A stretch of 64,000 nt of DNA from Kappaphycus alvarezii (Eukaryota > Rhodophyta > Florideophyceae > Gigartinales > Solieriaceae), in the NCBI GenBank assembly GCA_002205965.3, contig NADL03000862.1:124001-188000 (forward strand), given 5' to 3'. Within the stretch, counting starts at the first letter, position 1; every line of letters begins with the position of its first letter. The position numbers and the translations under genes are program-made. This document shows, in pieces, positions 10,930 through 21,935 of the stretch. The notes beneath the pieces were generated by a model. It did no database searches and was not told the origin of the DNA. It was given only the letters and a program-made list of their open reading frames with translations.

Positions 10930-11290
10930 GAGAGTATGGTCTGCTTGACATAAAGTACTGTGCAATACATTACACTGTACAATGACAAAAAGGAACAGAG
11001 AGTCGTACAGTAGTAACATTAAGTACAGTATGAGGGTGACGAAAAGGTACTGTAAAGCATACCACTTCACTGATGGATTACTCCAAACGGTATTGTACAG
11101 TAAAGTACACTTTTCTCCACTAATACTGTACTGTACTTGTCTTTCCCTCTCCAATCCGGTACCGTATTGTATCCTACTGTACTGTACTGTACTACCGGTA
11201 CCGTATTGTATCCTACTGTACTGTACTGTACTACTGTAAATGTATTTTGCTGTCAGGCCTCTGTTCAATACTACTGTACCGTAGCGTTAT
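10930..11290. repeat. Pentanucleotide (TGTAC)n cluster with 39-bp duplication
   Basis: Many TACTGTAC and GTACAGTA motifs, with a perfect 39-bp tandem duplication at 11,156-11,194 and 11,195-11,233 (unit starts CCGGTACCGTATTGTATCCT). The cluster fills the spacer between the 3' end of the RVxF gene and the 3' end of the F-box-like gene, which converge. The remaining spacer to 11,446 holds nothing recognisable. Confidence 0.9.
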
Positions 11291-11446
11291 AACAGTGTTG
11301 TAGCAGTGTTAGGCATCTTGGAACCAATAAGTACTGTTCAATACTGTAGATATTCGTGTTAAAGTAAACAGCACTAGTGATCCGCTAGGTTTCTTGCGCC
11401 ACTACGCCACGACGGACCCGCTGTTTCCCTAATGCTTGTCTGGTTT

Positions 11447-11611
11447 CTAACTGTCAAGACTTGCTGCCGATGCAATAGCGGTGCCCTCTTGTACTGGAAA
11501 TCCATCTACCTTTTCAAAGGCTAACTCGCAACTCGCCTCATTCAGCGCAATAGCGATAGCAACAGCTATAGCGCTTCCCCTATCTCTCAGATGCTTTTCA
11601 TCGTGCAGCTC
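11447..11611 (-). CDS. Short open frame, possibly a last exon
   Basis: A minus-strand open frame of about 54 codons ends at the TAG at 11,447-11,449. It includes GSAIAVAIAIALNEASCELA and FEKVDGFPVQEGTAIASA and lacks a clear ATG. It lies just downstream of the F-box-like gene on the same strand in another frame, so it might be a spliced alternative C-terminus of that gene or a fragment of another. No family recognised. Confidence 0.2.
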   Translation of the reverse strand, partial: ELHDEKHLRDRGSAIAVAIAIALNEASCELAFEKVDGFPVQEGTAIASAASLDS

Positions 11612-11736
11612 TCAGCTTTCTTGCCCCATTCACCGCACCCACCGCGGTACCACATGCAAGCCAACCTAATCCAGTCCTCAACTCAACCTCTCCACTCCTG
11701 TGTCTCCACCCTGCCAACATCTCCAATACAGCCTTG

Positions 11737-13794
11737 TCATCCAATCCCATACTCTTCCTCATGCAGTCCGTGCCTCAGCGCAATTTCCAGCATTTCCCCC
11801 AGATTATGCGTCTCTAGCCCAGGAAGCTCCCTCTCCAACTCCTTCAACCCTTCCAACACTTCCCTCAACACCTCCGCCGAACACCCACTCCCAAACCACG
11901 GCACTTGAAATTTAAAAGACTCCAACCTGCGGCAAAACATCCACAACCCTCTCATCAACACCGGTAAATTCTTCATCTGTGTACTCCCCTCCTTCCCACC
12001 TGTGCCCTCACTCACGCTCAACCATCGTAGATATTTCATCTGTCCAATCACCGCGTACAACAGCCTGTGATCCAATCCCACATACTTGAGCACATCCCCG
12101 GAAATTTCCAACCGCTCCACCTTCTTCGCGTACGCCACCCCACTGGACAGGAACATCATCACCACATTTGCCCTTTCCACGCTTTCAATCGCCACCCTTG
12201 CAAACACGCTCCGTACGCTATCCCCACTCTGTTCACATAAAAACCGAAAACTCTCCAAATCCCCCTTGACCGCCCCACCATTCTCTCTCATCAGCATCCG
12301 GTCATACCACGTACAACTGCCCTCCGCAGATGCCTTACCCACCCCCACGTCGATATGTTCCACCCGTCGAAAGTAATCCTTTCCCAATTCCTTGATCATC
12401 CAACTGCCCGAATGCAACTTGGTAGCCCGAAAATACGGTCCCTCCCCTTCCTCCCCCCCGCCACCAGGCGAGACGTACAACACCTCACTTAAATACACCT
12501 CCACTCTAGTCTCCTCATCGCAATGCACGGCAAATGTCTCCACCCCCATTGCCAAGTCTGCCACCACTCTCTCCAATACCAATACCTTTAACGCCGTTCC
12601 CTGTTCACGGGCCTCCTTCCCTGACTTTGCCTTTTCCACCGCGGCAACGATGCTTGCGAATTCGCGACGAGATTCGTCGGTGGATAAAACGGGACCTGGT
12701 AAAGCGGATAGTGGATTTAGACGCGGGGCATCCATGATTTGGAGAGAGGTTAAAAGGGGCATTGATTCTGGGATGATGGCAGAGAGACTGGCCAAGAAGG
12801 ATGGGAGGAAAGGGTGGAGGGGATGATATTCGGGATCGACATGTTCAAAGGAGAGGGTGAGATGGCGGATGGATTGACCACGGGTGCGGAGGAGATGGAT
12901 AATAGCCGGGTGGAGGTGGGTGTGGATTTGGTGCAGGGTAAGAGAATATGGGGCAAAGAGCGGAAGCTGAGACATGGTGTGTAACTTGGATGCTTCACGG
13001 ACGACATAGACGGCGAGGTGAGTGATGGTACGAAGGAGTTTTGCAAAAATGGTACACTGAGCATGGGGTGGAGTGGTACAAGTATGATGAAGCGAGTCGA
13101 CAAAGGTGAGATGGTAGACACTTGGGCAATGGGCGGCCACTGCAGAAAGGACGGACCATTGGGCATCCTCCATAGAACAATCATAGAGTGGAAGACGAAG
13201 GACCAAGAGGGAGGGACCGGCGAGTTTGGCCAGGGTGCGAAGGTGATGGGGATCTCTGGTTCGAAAACGTGCGTCACATCGCGGGAGCGGGGAGAGAAAG
13301 TCATTGTCGGGAACGGCGTCAATGGTGGAGAGGAAATGATCTTTGAAGAGCTGGAGGAGATGACGAGAGCAGAGGGCTAGGGGAAAGGCCTTGGAGGGAT
13401 TCGGGGGAAAGGAGGAGGGATAGGCTGTGTGGGAGGTGAGAGGGCGAGGGTGGGGGGTGGAGAGGTGGTGGAGGATACGGAGGAGGACGGTGTCCGGGAG
13501 GTGGGAAAGGGGGGGTGGGGGTGGGGGGCGGGTCGTGGGCGGGATCGCTTGCCGAGGGTGGTGGTCATGGGGAGTTGGACGAGGGGACAGGGGACAGGTG
13601 GGAGTGGTGGGGGGGGGGGGGGCGGAGTTGAGAGAGTTGAAGAGATTGGATGGGTTTGGGTGTTGGGAAGGGGTGATGTGGCAAGGCTGGCGGAGACGAA
13701 GGAAAGGGAGGATGACCTGGTAAGTAGGTCCGGCTGGGTTGAGAGCATTCCGGTTTCTTATGGTTGGGATGACATTGCAGCAGGAAGAAATCAT
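11737..13794 (-). CDS. F-box-like protein with leucine-rich C-terminal region
   Basis: Single-exon gene of 685 residues when started at the ATG at 13,794. An ATG further upstream (14,046) would translate through the TACTGTAC microsatellite (giving YSTVQYSTVQY), so it is rejected. A Pro-rich N-terminus leads to LSHLPDTVLLRILHHLS (about 96-112) and AFPLALCSRHLLQLFKDHF (about 138-158), the layout of an F-box. The rest contains repeated leucine-rich patterns (VYHLTFVDSL, IRHLTLSFEHV, LTSLQIMDAP, VERLEISGDV, LRWLSVSEG), suggesting degenerate LRRs for substrate binding in an SCF ubiquitin ligase. The reading is by pattern only and the F-box is divergent. Coding-strand composition switches from C-rich to G-rich near 12,660. 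It converges with the gene at 9,912. Confidence 0.65.
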   Translation of the reverse strand: MISSCCNVIPTIRNRNALNPAGPTYQVILPFLRLRQPCHITPSQHPNPSNLFNSLNSAPPPPTTPTCPLSPRPTPHDHHPRQAIPPTTRPPPPPPLSHLPDTVLLRILHHLSTPHPRPLTSHTAYPSSFPPNPSKAFPLALCSRHLLQLFKDHFLSTIDAVPDNDFLSPLPRCDARFRTRDPHHLRTLAKLAGPSLLVLRLPLYDCSMEDAQWSVLSAVAAHCPSVYHLTFVDSLHHTCTTPPHAQCTIFAKLLRTITHLAVYVVREASKLHTMSQLPLFAPYSLTLHQIHTHLHPAIIHLLRTRGQSIRHLTLSFEHVDPEYHPLHPFLPSFLASLSAIIPESMPLLTSLQIMDAPRLNPLSALPGPVLSTDESRREFASIVAAVEKAKSGKEAREQGTALKVLVLERVVADLAMGVETFAVHCDEETRVEVYLSEVLYVSPGGGGEEGEGPYFRATKLHSGSWMIKELGKDYFRRVEHIDVGVGKASAEGSCTWYDRMLMRENGGAVKGDLESFRFLCEQSGDSVRSVFARVAIESVERANVVMMFLSSGVAYAKKVERLEISGDVLKYVGLDHRLLYAVIGQMKYLRWLSVSEGTGGKEGSTQMKNLPVLMRGLWMFCRRLESFKFQVPWFGSGCSAEVLREVLEGLKELERELPGLETHNLGEMLEIALRHGLHEEEYGIG

Positions 13795-13825
13795 ATCGAA
13801 TGAGTGGTTCTCTCGACGCCTTTGG

Positions 13826-13870
13826 TACTGTACTGTACTGTACTGTACTGTCCATGTACTGTACTGTACG
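13826..13870. repeat. (TGTAC)n microsatellite upstream of F-box-like gene
   Basis: TACTG/TGTAC pentanucleotide repeats start about 30 bp upstream of the chosen ATG of the F-box-like gene, in its probable 5' leader. Further scattered units continue to about 13,995. Confidence 0.9.
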
Positions 13871-14540
13871 TATGTACAGCGAGGCAAACCATTATAATTT
13901 TCTTTGTAAATCGTACAGTATTCAAATAAATTATGACAGTACTGTACATGCCATTCAAATACTGTACACGTAGTTTCTAACCGTACAGTACTTTGATCTG
14001 CCTCCTTGGACACAACACGCCTATCCTCAAAACGCCTCCGATGCACGACTGATGTTCACTCATTTACCGCTATTTTCCATGCACAAGACAGCAGGACTAC
14101 CCGCAAAAGCATCGACGATTCCCGCCACTGCTTATCACAGTCATCCCTTTAGCAAGAGAAAACTCGTTTGCATATAAAATTTTGCTGTTTGGCCTTAACA
14201 AGAGGAGAACAGAGTCTCACCAACACGTCACCCTCGGCAGCAATGTGAGTTCGGCCGCCTCGCCCGCATCTTCCAGAACACAATCCAATAGCCCGCTGAT
14301 CATCACAACAACGGTCCCATATCCTCGTCTCGACCACGTCACTTAACCGCCCATACTACGCAATTTACTAAACACACACATCATCACCCTGCGCGAGCTC
14401 GCAAGCAGCTCAAGTCACATTAGGAACCGTGATTTCTCCGCAGATGATGTCCATTTTATTGCGCCCAGCTACTGCCTACACCACGAGTACCCTGAGTCGC
14501 TTCTCGCACTTGGAGTTTTCCCAGGCCCAGGCCCATCGAC
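13871..14540. other. No gene recognised
   Basis: Contains microsatellite debris to about 13,995. A plus-strand open frame without ATG from about 14,346 to about 14,730 includes RNRDFSADDVHFIAP and no recognisable domain. The minus strand here may hold the decayed C-terminal part of the LINE to the right. No call is made. Confidence 0.3.
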
Positions 14541-17500
14541 CTATCGTGACCTACAAGTTACAAAACCGGGTGCCTGCTCACAAGCCGCCGCCTCAGCATT
14601 GAAGACGACGCTGACCGCTGGCAACCTCGATCGTCTTGTGGGGATGGAGTCCAAGACCAACATGCCCAGTGAAACGTCTCGCAGTCGAACAAGCATCTTG
14701 TCGTGGCCTGTCACGACTTGATCTGGAAGCGTTCCGCAAGCTGGATTGGAGACGGCAATCAATAACTCGACGATCGGAGTGGTACTTCAGGTTTTCGTCC
14801 AAAGTCACTGCACATGCGCCTCGAATCCGATGTTTCATTCAGGTACGGATACATCTAAAGCAAGGTCAAGGCCTTTACAAAGCGCAGTATAGGGCCTACC
14901 AGGACGTTCTATATGTTTGACATTGGCACTGGTAAGGACGTGAACACCAAAGCAGCCGACAGCAAGAAAAAAAGCACGGAGATCATCCACCTCCACCACT
15001 ACAGTAGGATCCAAGTGGGGAAATCTGCCGCTGCAAGCCCTTTTGCTAACGCGGAATCCGCTATCTCATCAAAATATGCAACGCTTGTCCTGAAAACACG
15101 AAGAAAGCTCCGGCTGAACACAACTTTGCTGAAGGGCAGAAGAATGCTCCTGCGGCAAACATCCGCTCCAATTAGGGTCTTTTCTGTCGCATCATCAGGG
15201 AGAAGCTTCCAGAAAACGCAAATCCGGATATTTCTCGCACACTCGGACTCACCGCTGTCTCTGCATCAGTCCTTCAAGTCATTTGCTGGGATGAAAGTGC
15301 CAAAGACCCGATAATCTTGCCCAAGTCCCGCACAAGATCACCGAGCAGGCTGCAATCTACGTCGTGCAAGATGAGCCGCATCAAGTCGATTGGCCTTTGG
15401 CTTGCACTGACTGCCAGCGGCTTCCCATAAAATTTCACGATTTCGCGCAGCTGGGCCTGTCCACTCGTCATCGTTAACCTCACTGCAGGTAATTTCTCTC
15501 TTTTGAACGTCATTTTCCTCCTTTTCAATGGTTGAATGGCGGTAACAGATCTGCTCAACGGCCTGCAATTTCTGCTTCACATCAAGGCAGATAAAGGGAC
15601 CCTTTTCAAGCGGAACCGCAAGTCTTTGGACGGGATCGACTACCTGAAAATGCATACCATAGTTCGAGTAGATGGACGGAGCCTGATCTATAGTCTCACA
15701 AGCTTCTAGACGATGAAGGAGCATAAATAGGTCATCAAAATACCTTCATCGTCCCACTGGCCCCGTAATTAGGACACATTGGGTGGAGAGCGAGTTCCCG
15801 AACTCATATCTGATGTATTTACGAGGCTACGAGGCTAGGTAAACGGCGGTCCGCGTAGCCTGTAGGAGAAAGTCAAGAATGACGGGTAAACAGACTCTCC
15901 CAAGGCTGGCTGGATAGTGATGGAAAACAGGGGCATGCTGGCAGGGTCGCCCTGCTGCGTACCTTGGGCATTCGCGATGGTCGTGTGTTAACGGTTCGAG
16001 ACGATCAACGGAGGTTGCGTACGCCCGTAAATCATGTTGATAAACCGGGCGAGGCCCCGGGGCCAAGGACGGCAGGCGGCCGAGCATTGACTGGCGATCA
16101 ACTTGATTGAAGGCTTTGTCTGCGTCAATGAGGACCGTGGCAGTATCACCGCGACGAGAGAAACTACGGATAAGCGTGCGCGTGTCGTGGACAATCGTGT
16201 CCATTCCAGCCCTGATTCCATTTGCCATTTGGAATGGGGCGAGAAAGTTGCGAGTGTCATCGACTGCCGCAGGGAGCAGCGTCTTTGTAACAAAGCGGAG
16301 GGGGACCGACCCAACAGCGATGGGCCAGATCTTGTCTGGCTTTGTCCGAAGCGGAAGCAGAGTTGCAGCAGCCACAAGAGGCCGGACAGAGCATGGCAGG
16401 TCACCTGTGGCGATCCGGGCAACGAGTTGGGTGAGGAACCCTTCGCCCGTGACTCAAGCTTCTGGGCTGACTGGAGTCTGGACGAGGAGGTGAAACCAAC
16501 GCGCCGGGGTGCAGTCATGTCCAGCTGGCGTATCGCGGGAGATGCGGCGGACCGCAAACTCAACGGCATCACTTGTGACAGTAGGGGGGGGGGAGGCTGG
16601 CAGCTGGCAGTGTTGCGACGGGGCACCGCGGCTGTGGGTTTAGGATGTAGAGCGATTGGATGTAGCGGGCATCGGCGCACAACACTGCCACGCGGCGAGC
16701 CCGACGCCCAGTGCTGGGAGCGGGCGGGGAGCGACGCTGTTCAGTCTATTCGGCGCGGGCATTGTGTGCACTCAATGCTTCGGGCCATAGCGCGGACCAA
16801 TCGGTAGCAGTGTGAGCCGGCCGGATGCGAGGGCTCAGCGTTGCTCGTTGGCCCTTCGAATATTGCCATCCGTTTTCGCCACGGGAGTGACGCATGACGG
16901 CGGTTGAGAACATGTGGAGATGAAGGAAAGCACGGTACGTGGCGTCGTTGCCCTGGGCGTTTGCCGCAGCACTGAACAGCTTGATGAACAGGAAGAAAAA
17001 CGGATTGAGGCGTGGGAAGGGGATGTCCTGAAAGATGTCGGCTTCGCGGTATGGGATGTGAAGAACATCTTCAGGGGTGGACAGGGCAGGTGGATTGGGG
17101 GGAAGTCTCCATAGTGAAGGGGAGGGGGAGGGGTGGGGTTGGGAGAGGGTTACTCGCGGGATGTCGTGCTCCCTTGCGATCCGTTGGGGGGGGGGGTGTG
17201 ACGGCTTCTTCGTTCACGTCCTGTGCGGACGAAGGGGTAGGCGAAGAGTCGGCTAAGACGTTGGTCACGTGCGCGTTCCCGACGGGCGGCGGAGCAGTCG
17301 GCAGCGCGACCCGCGCGGTGGTCGGCGGCAGAGGGGGGCGTGAACAGCATGGCAGTATCCACGCGGGCCACGTCCTTTGCTCTCAAGGTGTTGGAGCAAC
17401 GGTGTTTGGGAGAGGCCAAAGGGCGAGGTCGGCCACGAAGCCGAGGACTGGGCTTGTTCAAGATGAGGTGAGGACGGGCGGGACCTTGGTGGCCGAGGGG

Positions 17501-18387
17501 CCCGGGGGTGGTGTGGGAGCAGGGGATTGGCCTTGAACAGGGGTAGTTGGAGAGGCGGCGGCGGCCGTGGGTGAGCCATCCATTAGGTTTTCGGAGGTTG
17601 GGGCGGCGGCGGGGGGGACGTTGGGAGCGTGGGCCTTATGCGGGGCGTGGCGCCAGGCCTGGCGCACAGCATCGAGGGCATTGCGGAGGGCTTCGCGTGA
17701 TTCCACTGGAGCATCACTCGGGCTTGAGGCGCCCGGGCTCATGATGGCACGGCTCTCTCTGGCAAGGAAGCCCGCGGCGGCTTCTGCGGCCCGTACGGAC
17801 AGTTCGGCAGAGACGTTGGCCGTGGAACGGACGGTGACTTGTCAATCCGGGAGGGTGTGCCGGAGGTAAGCGAAGGGTGCGCCAGTAGCGGGGGAGGATG
17901 TGTTTTGGGATTAACACATAGGTCCATCGGCCGAAATGCGGGAGGACATGGGCGGGCATGTAGTGGTCGGGGGCGGGGGCGGCTTGGCTTGGCACAGGGC
18001 TCGCTGTGCCTGGGCGTACGACCGGAAGGCGTGGAGGGGGTCGACGGAGGGGGCGATGCTAGTGGCAATCTCCTCCCTTGGTGCGGTGAGGTGGGGAGGA
18101 GACCTGTTCGGGGGCAGAGGGTCTGGATCGGGCCAAGCAAAGCGACAATGCGCTCGGCTTCGGCGTCGTACTGTCGCTTTGGTCCGCGGCGCGGTGGGGG
18201 TCAAAGCGGCGGGTAGGGTCGGTGGCGATGTGAGCGTCCGCCAAGGACAGGGCGGACTTGGGGACGTGCGATGGACTGGAGGTCCGGCACGGCGGTGGCG
18301 GTGACTTGGCACAAGTCTGGCTTGCGCGAGGGACGGGGCATTCAATGACGCCAATGCCGCTACTGCCGCATATGTAGCCGGAGACAT
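14541..18387 (-). mobile_element. RPIAVG-type LINE (non-LTR retrotransposon), decayed
   Basis: Minus-strand element beginning near the ATG at 18,387 (MSPATYAAVAALASLNAPS), followed by a long Pro/Arg-rich low-complexity region. The reverse transcriptase is clear: KIWPIAVGSVPLRFVTKTLL and VLIDADKAFNQVDRQSML (about 16,050-16,370), GTQQGDPASMPLF (motif B, about 15,925-15,960) and YFDDLFMLLHRLEACE (motif C, about 15,700-15,746). Thumb-like pieces follow, including VSLGMLVLDSIPTRRSRLPA near 14,640. Pieces sit in different frames with stops between them, so the copy is dead. This RT class usually carries a restriction-like endonuclease at its C-terminus; probable C-termini of the same group recur at 19.3, 33.7, 51.4, 56.2 and 58.7 kb. 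The exact ends are unsure. Confidence 0.7.
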
Positions 18388-19285
18388 ATTGCTTTTGTTG
18401 CTGTTGTTGCTGTTTAAGAGCACCCCCACCGGTTGATGCAAATGATCAAATAAATATATTTTGTAATTTGATCGCAGTTGGCACGTCCCCACCGGTCCCG
18501 TACTAAAGCAAAATTTTACACCAGGTTTAAAATCTGGAGTTAAACTCGGCCGAAAATAACACCAACATTTACACTTTGCCCATACTAGAACAAACAGCTG
18601 GCATAATTTCATTGGCGTATGGTTCCTTTTCCCGCCAAAAGTGCTGTTGGCATACTGCACTCGCGGCAAGCGCTACTGCCTGTTCTCCCACAACATCGAC
18701 TCAACCTGCCTGTTCTCCCACAACATCGACTAACCGAATCGCATGTGGCTTTCACTGTGATTTCTTCTCTAAAAAAGAGCTGCTTCTTCGATCGATTTAT
18801 CGCGATGAGTAATGTCTACCTTTCGGATCACATCCAGCAACCAACACCATCCGATAGCAGGACAAACTCCACGCTTTCCCCAGCATACCCCTCCTTCCAA
18901 TGAGCCCTTAGACCAACAAGCCTCTCGTTGGACTTTTTCTTCATCACTACTCGAATTCAGCAGAGTGTCGATTATTTCGAAGGCCTCGTCACTGACAAAC
19001 TCCTGGAGAACTGTAGACTACATTGCGCAACTTTGTTTGGTTTGGGGATCAGTTCAGAAGATGGTTGGCAGCGCTGCAGCTCTGCACTTGGATGGGTAGG
19101 AGGTAAGCACGAGGGTATATTTGTCGCACAGAAAGTTGACATCATCACTCCCGGTGGGGGATTTCACACGGGGGTCAAAAATGAAAAGAAGAAAATTTGA
19201 TATTACCCAATTAAATCAAAGCACATGGCAATTGTTTTGCTCTGTTAAGCCTAACCGGTGGGGATGCCCTAAAGTCGGTCAGTCA
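18388..19285. other. No gene recognised; 30-bp tandem duplication
   Basis: Probable 5' flank or leader of the LINE, then sequence without identifiable genes. A 30-bp unit starting TGCCTGTTCTCCCACAACAT is duplicated in tandem at 18,677 and 18,707. Short plus-strand frames at 18,576-19,309 have no recognisable domain. Confidence 0.4.
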
Positions 19286-19700
19286 GTGGAAATTTTTGGG
19301 TTATTTTAATGTATGGAACTGCGGTCGATTGTATGCAATCAACGCTGCTAGTGCATTGTGCGGGACAAGTCCACTGATGGGTAACACTACATGACCTTCC
19401 TTACAGGGCCGGCTCAATTCCAGCGAGCAGGCATGCCACCGTTAGACATGACGGCCGCGGCCGCATGCCTTTGAGTAAGCACCGCTCTAACCTTCCCACA
19501 GGTCTCCATCGCTCGGACGGCCACGTTCCGCGCGACATTGGTTAGTACGGCGTACGCGTCTGGGTGCCAGCCTCCAAGGGTGGATATTGGGATAGTCAGT
19601 GTACACATTAACGGATCTGGCAGCTCGGGATGGCGTCATCAAACAGTCACAAAAATTCATCCATTGACTGCCAGCTTGTTTCAGCTTCGTGTGCCCTGCA
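19286..19700 (-). mobile_element. LINE 3' end: RT-protein C-terminus plus tail
   Basis: Minus strand. Encodes PISTLGGWHPDAYAVLTNVA then TQRHAAAAVMSN, stopping near 19,414, followed by about 127 bp of noncoding tail that ends (reading minus) TTAAAATAACCCAAAAATTT CCAC at 19,286. The same C-terminus and tail occur on the plus strand at 51,367-51,771, and the tail alone at 33,082 and 34,256. The pattern of a Lys/Tyr-rich lead, a GxWHPDA core and a final helix resembles the end of the restriction-like endonuclease region of RPIAVG-type LINE proteins; this is inference. It is a 5'-truncated copy, as is usual for LINEs. Confidence 0.55.
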
Positions 19701-19897
19701 ATACATACTACTGTACGTACCGTACATGCTTTGTCGACCTGAATTTTTGCCTGATATTCAACTATGTGATTTCTTGAGACAACCTTCCCTCGCTTAGCGC
19801 AGGGTAACATCGCTCCTTTATCCTCTTCGTTCACCTTTTCCCCAGTAAAGGCATCCTTGCCATTCCCCCTAGTAGTAACCCCAATACCTTACTTCCC

Positions 19898-21798
19898 ATG
19901 TTTGCCCACCGCAGTTACCAGCCCTATCAAATTTACATGTTCCTTCTCTTTCTCCTATTACCTCCCTCCACAAAGTCTCAATCCCGCTCTTCCTGCCCCG
20001 TCCGACTTCCCACACCCCTCCGACTGCCAACCTTCGCATCGTCAACGGTGATCCCGCCCCATTCCTCGCCCCCTACCTCGTCGCCCTAGGCAGGCCCTTC
20101 TTTCCCACCTTTACATTTCAATGCAGCGCCGTTCTCATTTCCTCCCGTCACATCCTCACCGCCGCCCATTGCGCACCCTCGCAATCCACCCCCGTCTCAC
20201 TCATTGCCACTGCTGCCGCAAATGGTATCCGCGCCACCATCAGCTCCGTCCATTACCCGCCTGGCGGCCTCAGCAACTCTTCTCTACTTGAACAGGACCT
20301 CGCCCTCATCACCCTTTCCTCTCCCGCCCCGTCGGCCGCCTCCTTCGCCCTACTCCCCCCACCTACCTACGTCCCTCTTCCAAACACCTTTGCGCGTGTT
20401 GCTGGTTACGGTGATATCGCATTTCAAGTCTCTAACAGTAACAACGTCCTCAATTCCGTCGATATCCCCGTCAACTCCCCTACGCGTTGTACCGCCGCCT
20501 ATCCAGGCCTGCCTGATAATAGAATTTGTGCAGGCTATCCTGAGGGAGGGTGTGATTCGTGTCAGGGCGATTCGGGTGGGCCGTTGTTTCAGTATGACCC
20601 GGAGGGGCGGCCGGTAGTTATCGCGTTGGTGACTGCAGGGTTTCGTTGTGCATTTCCGGGATTTCCTGGCATTTACATGATGCTTGGTGGATTGAAACAA
20701 TGGCTGCGAGACCAGGGGGCTCAATTCGAGGAGGCGGAGCAAATAAAACAGGTGTGGTGGTCCGGAGAACGCGGCCAAGCCGAGATCACCCCTTCACCAG
20801 GCCCTACCGGAATTGCCATGACACCATCACCCAGTCCGGTTACGGGCGAAACCAGGCCGCCAACTGGAGCGCTTCCGCCAAGTCTTCCGGAAAGAACGCA
20901 CGGACCAACACCATCGCAGAAACCAGTTCAAGTGACAGTAGAAGATGTTGAAGTTGAGGATGGCGGAGAATGCGATCCATTGTCCACGATGGTCGGGGGG
21001 AGGCAGTTAGACGAGGTGATGAGGAAAGCAATGGTAGGGTTTACAAACACGAGTGTAGCAGAGCTCAAATGCTCCGGGGTGGTACTGTCACAGAGATGGG
21101 TGCTAACCGCGGGACGATGTGGAGTGCAACCTGGATGGACGGCATGGGTCGGCGCGGAGCAGAGCGTGCCAACAATTGTCGAGGCAGTGGGTACGCGGGG
21201 CGGGGATCGCGAGATTGCGGCGGTGAGAATAGGGGCAGGGATGGGGCGAGGAAGTGGAATTCGGATCAACACGGAGATGGGGATTCCGAGGACATCTGCG
21301 GTGGGGAGAGGGGCAGGGTTCGCAACCGCGGGCCGTGGGGGAAGAATAGGGCTAAACGTAGAGATCGTGAATGCAGGCAGGTGCGGTGCGTCGCTCGAGG
21401 CGAGAGATGGAGTGTTCTGTGCGCAAAGGGCGGGGGGAGCAGGGACGTGCCAGTTGTGTCATGGGGATGAGGGAGGGGCGTTGGTGCTGGTGGGGAGCAG
21501 AGGGGAGGCGGTGTTGGTGGGAATCGCGGTGGCAGTGTCTAGAAAGTGCGGGATGGATGAGAGGGCGTGGGTGTTTGCTCGGGTGGGGGAGAGAGCGGCG
21601 TGGTTGCAAAGTGAGGGGGTGGATTTTTCGAAGGGAGTTATTGGGCAGGAGGGTGAGTTTGGTCGGGCTGAGCTGAAAGGGCGGAGTGTAGAAAGGTTGT
21701 GGGTCGTCATTTCTGCAAGCGTTGGGAGCGTAGTGGTGGCAGCGGTGGCTATTGTGACCATGGTGGCTGTGCGAAGCAAGCTTAATACAGTACAGTAA
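19898..21798 (+). CDS. Tandem trypsin-like protein: active domain plus dead domain, membrane-anchored
   Basis: A signal-peptide-like start (IYMFLLFLLLPPSTKSQS; ATG 19,898 or 19,938) lies one frame away from the protease frame, which is open from about 19,873. Either a small frameshift (natural or sequencing) lies between about 19,990 and 20,035, or the true first exon is elsewhere. Domain 1 starts at a zymogen-like R|IVNG (20,035) and has His (LTAAHC, 20,167), Asp (QDLAL, 20,296) and Ser (CQGDSGGP, 20,572), with Asp six residues before Ser, predicting Arg/Lys specificity. A Pro/Thr-rich linker follows. Domain 2 (from about 20,990) keeps the fold but reads LTAGRC for the His motif and CHGDEGGA for the Ser motif, so it should be inactive. 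A hydrophobic segment (WVVISASVGSVVVAAVAIVT) near the C-terminus suggests a membrane anchor. The stop is formed by the flanking microsatellite. Confidence 0.8.
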
Positions 21799-21935
21799 GC
21801 AAAAGGGAGCATAATACAGTACAGTACAGTACAAGACAGAATTTGAACGGGCTAGTCAATTTTTCGAGAAATATTTAAGTTAATACTCACGGATACCGTA
21901 TGTTCCGTACTGTACTGTACTGTACTGTACAGCTT
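21784..21935. repeat. (GTACA)n microsatellite at the 3' end of the protease gene
   Basis: ACAGTACAGTA units overlap the last codons and the TAA of the protease gene and recur at 21,813-21,832; TACTGTAC units follow at 21,906-21,930. This places one repeat array directly on a coding end. Confidence 0.9.

Noticed and set aside
12995-13803. Plus-strand Gly/Arg/Trp-rich frames over the F-box-like gene
   Set aside because: They are shadows produced by the C-rich minus-strand coding sequence; no domain.
13795-14046. Upstream ATG extending the F-box-like protein by 84 residues
   Set aside because: It translates through the TACTGTAC microsatellite and AT-rich leader, giving an implausible Tyr/Gln/Ser/Val repeat.
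14346-14730. Plus-strand open frame with an ADDVHFIAP phrase resembling an RT active site
   Set aside because: No other RT motif lies on that strand in order; the clear RT is on the minus strand with YFDD near 15,740.
16103-18304. Several long plus-strand frames, Gly/Arg/Val-rich
   Set aside because: They are antisense to the LINE on the minus strand, which shows true RT motifs.
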